10,282 bases of DNA from Rhizobiaceae bacterium (lineage in GTDB: Bacteria; Pseudomonadota; Alphaproteobacteria; Rhizobiales; Rhizobiaceae). Under the pieces are notes generated by a model, which had not been told where the DNA came from, searched no databases, and saw nothing but the letters and a program-made list of their open reading frames with translations. The translations under genes were made by a program, and so were the position numbers. Location of the stretch: the NCBI GenBank assembly GCA_028865845.1, contig JAGWJK010000084.1, positions 1 through 10,282 of the forward strand, read 5' to 3'. Below are positions 6,561 to 10,282 of this stretch, piece after piece (positions within the stretch are counted from its first letter, which is position 1; every line of letters begins with the position of its first letter).

Positions 6561-7502
6561 TTATAATCCAAGCCGGAAACTATGCCGCGATGGCATGTGG
6601 CTGTGGCAATCGATGGGGAATGAAGCGAGTGCGGCCTGGATCGCGGCATCGGTTTCCGGCTCGACCGGCATGAGCGGCAGACGAACGTCGGCACTCATGT
6701 CCCTGATCAGAGACATGGCGTGTTTGACCGTCGCGGGCTCACTTTCGGCGGATAACGCCTTGAACAATGGCCGCAGCCGATCGTCGATCAGCCGCGCTGC
6801 CGCCAGGTGATCGCAGCCGGCCGAAAGCTGCATGGAGCGAAAAAGTCGCGGCACGATATTGGCGGCGCCGGAAAAGGTGCCGCGTCCGCCGGCGATGGTG
6901 AAAGCGAGCGCGGTTGGGTCGTTGCTTGAAAAGAGCCCGATCCGTTCCGGCAACAGTCGCCGCCAGCCGGCGACGCGACCTATATCGCCGCTACCGTCGG
7001 CAATACCGGCGATACCAGGAATTTCCGCGAGCTCCGCCATCGTCGGAGACGCCAGATCGATCGCGGTATGCGCCGGCGAATTATGAACAATGAGTGGCAG
7101 ACCGGTCGACGCCGCCACCTGACGGAAGTGATGGACAACGCCTTTCTGGCTCGGTTTGGAATAATAGGGAAGGGTAACGAAGACGGCGTCGGCGCCCAGC
7201 TTTTCCGCCTGACGTGTTTCCTCGATGGTCGTTGCCGTGTCGTTGGTACCGGTGGCGACGATGACCGGCACCCGGCCTTCGGCGAGCTCGACGCAGACAT
7301 CGATGATGCGCGCGCGTTCCGGCTCGGTGAGCACGGGTCCTTCGCCCGCAAGCGAGCACGCGAGCAATCCGTCGATGCCGCTCAGCAACTGCCATTCGAC
7401 ATGCGCTATCAGCCCGACCGTGTCGAGCGCACCGTCGCGAAACGGCGTGACGAGCGCGGTGATTGCGCCACCGATGCGCCGTCTCGAAGTTGATGTGATC
7501 AT
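6561..7502 (-). CDS. DapA/NanA-family barrel protein lacking the catalytic lysine
   Basis: The 313-residue protein has the length and all eight barrel strands of the dihydrodipicolinate synthase / N-acetylneuraminate lyase family: GGAITALVTPF (11-21), GIDGLLACSLAGEGPVL, VPVIVATG, ADAVFVTLPYYSKPSQ, LPLIVHNSP, IAGIADGSG, IGLFSSNDP and GTFSGAANI. Key residues are changed. The Schiff-base lysine of the usual GIKEATG segment is A168, encoded GCC, and the flanking residues align without a gap. The catalytic tyrosine of YNVPxRT is H140 and the arginine of that motif is H145. The Thr-Thr pair of GTTGE is replaced by Leu-Ala. Normal lyase or aldolase chemistry through a Schiff base is therefore not expected. 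It may be a pseudoenzyme, a binding protein, or an enzyme with other chemistry. AGGA lies three bases before the ATG, a short spacing. The 79-aa membrane protein gene ends 14 bp upstream. Confidence 0.88.
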   Translation of the reverse strand: MITSTSRRRIGGAITALVTPFRDGALDTVGLIAHVEWQLLSGIDGLLACSLAGEGPVLTEPERARIIDVCVELAEGRVPVIVATGTNDTATTIEETRQAEKLGADAVFVTLPYYSKPSQKGVVHHFRQVAASTGLPLIVHNSPAHTAIDLASPTMAELAEIPGIAGIADGSGDIGRVAGWRRLLPERIGLFSSNDPTALAFTIAGGRGTFSGAANIVPRLFRSMQLSAGCDHLAAARLIDDRLRPLFKALSAESEPATVKHAMSLIRDMSADVRLPLMPVEPETDAAIQAALASFPIDCHSHMPSRHSFRLGL

Positions 7503-7516
7503 GATTCCTGCGCCGC

Positions 7517-7756
7517 TCAGAGATAGTGCAGCACGATGAAGAGTTCGAGGCCGCCGAGCAGCAGACCAAAGAGGAACATCGCGTAGAAGGTCCGCTTCTC
7601 CCGGACCTGACGGTTACGAAGCTTCTGCTTCCTGCGGGGCTTCACGGTTGCGGTCACCGCGGTTGCCGGAACGGCAATGCGATGGTGCCTCTCGTCGCTG
7701 TCGCGAACGAGAAGGCGGATGGACTCGGTCAGATTGGGGGAGTGTGTGTCGAGCAT
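7517..7756 (-). CDS. Small membrane protein with basic linker and C-terminal helix, 79 aa
   Basis: I do not recognise a family. The protein has a polar N-terminus (1-30), a short Ala/Thr/Val stretch, a very basic segment (39-55, PRRKQKLRNRQVREKR) and one hydrophobic helix (about 57-78, FYAMFLFGLLLGGLELFIVL) at the C-terminus. By the positive-inside rule the N-terminus should be cytoplasmic. GAGG lies eight bases before the ATG, which supports the start. The stop is 14 bp before the DapA-family start, so the two genes are very probably cotranscribed and perhaps functionally linked. It has the same overall design as the 64-aa protein beyond the DapA-family gene, without obvious sequence similarity. 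Confidence 0.65.
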   Translation of the reverse strand: MLDTHSPNLTESIRLLVRDSDERHHRIAVPATAVTATVKPRRKQKLRNRQVREKRTFYAMFLFGLLLGGLELFIVLHYL

Positions 7757-7899
7757 GGTATCTACCTCTGCATTCGACAGTCACGCTAACGCCGGCCCGC
7801 ATAGGAAATCCATTCGCGGCGCAAGGCAAAGAAATAGGGGCGATATAAAGATGTCGCGTGCGGCAGGCGCTTCGATATCGGTACAATCGGATCGGAATT

Positions 7900-7919
7900 G
7901 CGACGCCGCCAGGCGTCGC
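7900..7919. repeat. Perfect 8-bp-stem hairpin
   Basis: GCGACGCC (7900-7907) and GGCGTCGC (7912-7919) form a perfect stem with a four-base loop (GCCA). No T run follows on either strand. It may be a backup terminator, a protein-binding palindrome, or chance in GC-rich sequence. Confidence 0.35.
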
Positions 7920-7995
7920 CATCATTCCGCTGCCGCCATGGCGTTTAAACACCGCGCTGGCATCGGCATTTTGACGCGCAGCGGGAAATCGCGAC

Positions 7996-8027
7996 GCCGG
8001 CTACTCCCTGCGCGGGGGAGAGCCGGC
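7996..8027 (-). terminator. Candidate terminator downstream of the PanE-like gene
   Basis: GCCGGCT (7996-8002) pairs with AGCCGGC (8021-8027). After one bulged A, CTCCC (8004-8008) pairs with GGGAG (8016-8020), giving 12 bp in all around a short loop. It begins 12 bp after the stop codon of the minus-strand PanE-like gene, where a terminator would be expected. The U run is poor: only a short A stretch is present on the plus strand at 7986-7988. Confidence 0.4.
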
Positions 8028-8039
8028 CTTATGCCGCTG

Positions 8040-9056
8040 TTAACCCGCCGCCTGCACGTTCTCCCGATCGAGTTGTGTCGCCAGCGCCAGGATCGTCTGC
8101 GATGTCGGGGTCGAGACTCCGGTAAGCTTGCCGAGCGTGACGATCATGCCGACGAGCGGGGTGATTTCCAGGGCTTTTCCCGCCAAGAGATCCTGCAGCA
8201 TGGAGGTGCGCACCAGGCCGATGTGGCGGGAGCGTTCAAGGCGCTCCTCTATTGAAATCGCAAGATGCGAACCCAGAGCTTCGGCGACTGCCTTTACCTC
8301 GTTCATCACCTGGCCGACCATGGCCGAAAGGGCAGGATTGCCCATGATCTCGGACATGCGCGCCCGCGTAAGGGCGCTGATCGGGTTGAAGGCGGCATTG
8401 CCCATCAGCTTGCTCCAGATCTCGTCGCGGATGCGCGGCGCGATCGATATGTTGAGGCCGGCCCGCGTCAACAGGTCGGTGATAGCCTTGATATCGCTGG
8501 AAACTTCGTCGGACGGTTCGCCGAGAATGAAGCGGCCGTTGTTGCTGAGCTTGATCTCGCCGGGATTGATGACTTCGGCGCCCTGATAGGCGACGCAGCC
8601 GATGACACGCTCGGGACCGATCAGACGCCACAGGTTTCCATCCGGGTCTAGCTCTTCAATCTGACGCTCGGCATGCCCACTCTGTTCGTCCCGGTGAAAA
8701 TACCACCAGGGGATGCCGTTGAGGATCATGACGACGCGCGTGCCGGCATGCAGCAGCTTGGCGATGCCGGGTGCCGCCGGCGTAAGCTGATGGCCTTTCA
8801 GCCCGGTGATCACCAGATCTTGCGGCGGCAGCTCCGCCGGATCGTCGGTCGCCGTCACTGCGGCGACCAGCGGGCTCGCCGCCTCGGCCTCCCAGAGACG
8901 CAGCCCGCCGGCACGGATGCCCGCCAGGTGACTGCCGCGTGCAACGACGGAAACATTCACCTGCTTTTTCGAGCCCAGGGCCAGTTTCACGGCGACCGCG
9001 CCGCCAAGCGCACCGGCGCCATAAATGCAGACATTCTTGAATGAGGGGGACGACAT
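8040..9056 (-). CDS. Ketopantoate reductase (PanE/ApbA) family protein
   Basis: The 338-residue protein has the two-domain PanE/ApbA layout. An N-terminal Rossmann domain carries the NADP-binding GAGALG (13-18) after VCIY, with R40 in VVARG positioned to favour NADPH. The helical C-terminal domain carries KLMGNAAFNPISALT. Counterparts of the E. coli PanE active-site residues are visible: N113 in LNGIPWW, K216, N220 and N224 in the KLxxNxxxNP motif, and E297 in ALEITP. It is therefore probably an active NADPH-dependent 2-keto acid reductase. Rhizobia often carry several PanE-like paralogues, and the NGIPWWYF segment suggests a side branch, so a role in pantothenate synthesis is not certain; no panB or panC is nearby. 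GGAG (9065-9068), eight bases before the ATG at 9056, fixes the start over an in-frame codon at 9092. Confidence 0.85.
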   Translation of the reverse strand: MSSPSFKNVCIYGAGALGGAVAVKLALGSKKQVNVSVVARGSHLAGIRAGGLRLWEAEAASPLVAAVTATDDPAELPPQDLVITGLKGHQLTPAAPGIAKLLHAGTRVVMILNGIPWWYFHRDEQSGHAERQIEELDPDGNLWRLIGPERVIGCVAYQGAEVINPGEIKLSNNGRFILGEPSDEVSSDIKAITDLLTRAGLNISIAPRIRDEIWSKLMGNAAFNPISALTRARMSEIMGNPALSAMVGQVMNEVKAVAEALGSHLAISIEERLERSRHIGLVRTSMLQDLLAGKALEITPLVGMIVTLGKLTGVSTPTSQTILALATQLDRENVQAAG

Positions 9057-9187
9057 GACTTGTTCTCCGGGAGGCAGGGGTGTGGGAGGCAACCTAGCGC
9101 ATGCTGCACGAAATTGGAGAACTAGCTGGCGGCTGCGTCAAATTTTCCCGCGACGATTTTCCGGGAGCGATATGTGCGTCCGATTGC

Positions 9188-9368
9188 TCAGTGGTGGGAA
9201 TGGCGATGATGGAGGTCCGGATAATGCGCGTGTTTATGGCGCAGAGGCTCATGACGATGCCAATGTGAATGCGGCTCGGTCACAGGTCCATCGTGGGAAT
9301 GTTGGTGGTGCTCGTCGTGTACATGAGAGTGCTCGTGCTCCAGCGCCTCGTGTTCATGTTCGTGGTCG
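9188..9368 (-). repeat. Low-complexity His-codon tract
   Basis: The 3' end of the transporter gene is made of alternating CAT/CAC, GAG/GAA and similar codons encoding the His-rich tail. The nucleotide pattern is repetitive (CATGAGCA-like units on the minus strand) but uses mixed codons. Selection on the protein therefore seems more likely than recent slippage, although length variation between strains would be expected. Confidence 0.6.
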
Positions 9369-10249
9369 TGGCGTTCGGCCAAATGAAGCCATAGACCTAT
9401 CGCCATGAGGATGCCCGCTCCCATCAGTTGGAACGTCACCTGGTCCCCGAAAATGATGACGGCAAGTACTGCGCCGATAAATGGTGCTAACGAAAAATAA
9501 GCTCCCGTTCGAGCGGTCCCGAGATGACGAAGACCGAGCATGAACATGACGAGGCTGACGCCGACACCTAGAAAGCCAATCAATGCGCCGGCTCCGACAA
9601 GGCCGGGATTGGGAAGCGATGCGCCGAAGCTAAGTGCCAGGATAAGATTGCTGGTGCCCGCCACAATGCCCTTGATCATCGCAATCTGAACCGGGTCAGC
9701 GGATGACAATTTCCGTGTCAGGTTGTTGTCGATCCCCCAGGAAAGGCATGCCGCCGCGATGAAAAGGCTCCCGGCATCAAGCGACAGGGCTTCGCCGTTC
9801 CAAGATAGAAGCACCGCGCCTGCGAGGATGGCAGCGGCACCAAGCAGCAGGCGCCGGTCAACGTTTTCTCGAAACACCAGCCACGCTATGCCCATGGTCG
9901 CCAATCCCTCCAAATTGAGAAGGAGCGATCCTGAGGACGCAGACGTGTGGGACAGTCCCAACATCAGGAACAACGGCCCAAGCATCCCGCCGAACAGAAC
10001 GACAAAAGCGAGCCACGGCAAATCCGCTTTCTGAAGTGGGGCTTCGACATTGGGAAGTCCGATCAGGCGACGTCCCCAGTGAACGACAGCGAGCCCAACC
10101 CCAGCCCCCACGTATAAAATACCCGCCAGCAACCACGGGTCGATGGAGCCCACAAGCAGTTTCGAGAGCGGTGCTGACGCACCGAACAAAATTGCGGAAC
10201 CAAGCGCAAGCGGCACGCCAGGCCACAGATGTGCATGATTATTATTCAT
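9188..10249 (-). CDS. EamA/DMT-family transporter with histidine-rich C-terminal tail
   Basis: This is an inner-membrane carrier of the drug/metabolite transporter superfamily. The 353-residue protein has about ten hydrophobic helices between residues 12 and 290, arranged as two five-helix EamA repeats: the first ends near ILAGAVLLSW (141-150), the second near LMAIGLWLHL (281-290). A tail of about 60 residues (294-353) follows, with 24 histidines in HEHEH, HSHVH, HHQHSH and HHRHSHH clusters plus Asp and Glu; it most likely faces the cytoplasm. Such tails are known in metal exporters and chaperones, where they bind Ni, Co, Zn or Cu, but EamA carriers usually move organic metabolites, so the substrate is unknown. 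The N-terminus also has H5 and H7. The Shine-Dalgarno sequence is weak (AGG nine bases upstream). The gene appears complete. Confidence 0.88.
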   Translation of the reverse strand: MNNNHAHLWPGVPLALGSAILFGASAPLSKLLVGSIDPWLLAGILYVGAGVGLAVVHWGRRLIGLPNVEAPLQKADLPWLAFVVLFGGMLGPLFLMLGLSHTSASSGSLLLNLEGLATMGIAWLVFRENVDRRLLLGAAAILAGAVLLSWNGEALSLDAGSLFIAAACLSWGIDNNLTRKLSSADPVQIAMIKGIVAGTSNLILALSFGASLPNPGLVGAGALIGFLGVGVSLVMFMLGLRHLGTARTGAYFSLAPFIGAVLAVIIFGDQVTFQLMGAGILMAIGLWLHLAERHDHEHEHEALEHEHSHVHDEHHQHSHDGPVTEPHSHWHRHEPLRHKHAHYPDLHHRHSHH

Positions 10250-10282
10250 AAGCCATGACCTATCACAATGAACGCCGGTCTC

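Larger units (their letters stand above)
7757..8039. other. Non-coding gap with hairpins, 283 bp
   Basis: I see no supported gene here; the open frames crossing it lack recognisable content and a good RBS. It should hold the minus-strand promoter of the 79-aa / DapA-family pair, but I could not find a convincing box pair. CTTGCG and CTATGC occur on the minus strand (about 7800-7826), but their spacing is too short. Two hairpins are listed separately. Confidence 0.4.

Noticed and set aside
7677..8255. 192-codon plus-strand open frame across the 7757-8039 gap
   Set aside because: It overlaps the 79-aa gene and the PanE-like gene antisense at its two ends, has no ribosome binding site, and has an Arg-rich low-information translation.
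9134..9170. TTTTCCCG / TTTTCCGG pair as a terminator for the His-rich transporter
   Set aside because: The minus-strand stem is only five base pairs (TCCCG/CGGGA) with a long loop and no strong U run; it is too weak to call.

Overview
The window looks like chromosomal DNA from an alphaproteobacterium of the Rhizobiaceae (Rhizobium/Agrobacterium type). The base composition is GC-rich, codons end mostly in G or C, and there is a translationally coupled degQ-rarA pair next to a DUF1883 gene. No database search was run, so this placement rests on reading the proteins alone. No tRNA, rRNA, CRISPR array, transposase or phage gene is visible.

Left part (1-5471), housekeeping and envelope genes. ilvD, the dihydroxy-acid dehydratase of branched-chain amino acid synthesis, follows a 191-bp leader with no recognisable gene. 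Two hairpins lie behind it: a perfect 13-bp stem, and a weaker stem followed by a T-rich run. A small secreted four-cysteine protein of the LprI/DUF1311 type faces ilvD. It is divergent from a periplasmic DegQ-like serine protease with two PDZ domains. The stop codon of the protease overlaps the start of rarA (ATGA), which encodes the AAA+ ATPase acting at stalled replication forks.

Middle part (5479-7756), all on the minus strand and mostly small poorly known genes. In transcription order they are: a 79-aa protein with one C-terminal membrane segment; 14 bp later a DapA-family (beta/alpha)8 protein; a 64-aa protein with one C-terminal membrane segment; an 89-aa soluble protein; and a 109-aa DUF1883 protein that converges on rarA. 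The DapA-family protein is the most unusual gene here. The Schiff-base lysine is alanine, the catalytic tyrosine is histidine, and the Thr-Thr pair of the active site is gone, although the barrel is otherwise intact. It cannot be an ordinary dihydrodipicolinate synthase or other class I aldolase-type lyase of that family.

Right part (7757-10282). A 283-bp non-coding stretch with two hairpins separates the middle block from a PanE/ApbA-family ketopantoate reductase homologue on the minus strand. Next is a ten-helix EamA/DMT transporter, also on the minus strand, whose roughly 60-residue C-terminal tail holds 24 histidines and suggests a link to metal. The window ends 33 bp upstream of its start codon.

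No complete new defence or mobile system is visible. The points most worth following are the lysine-less DapA paralogue with its membrane-anchored neighbour, and the His-rich transporter tail.
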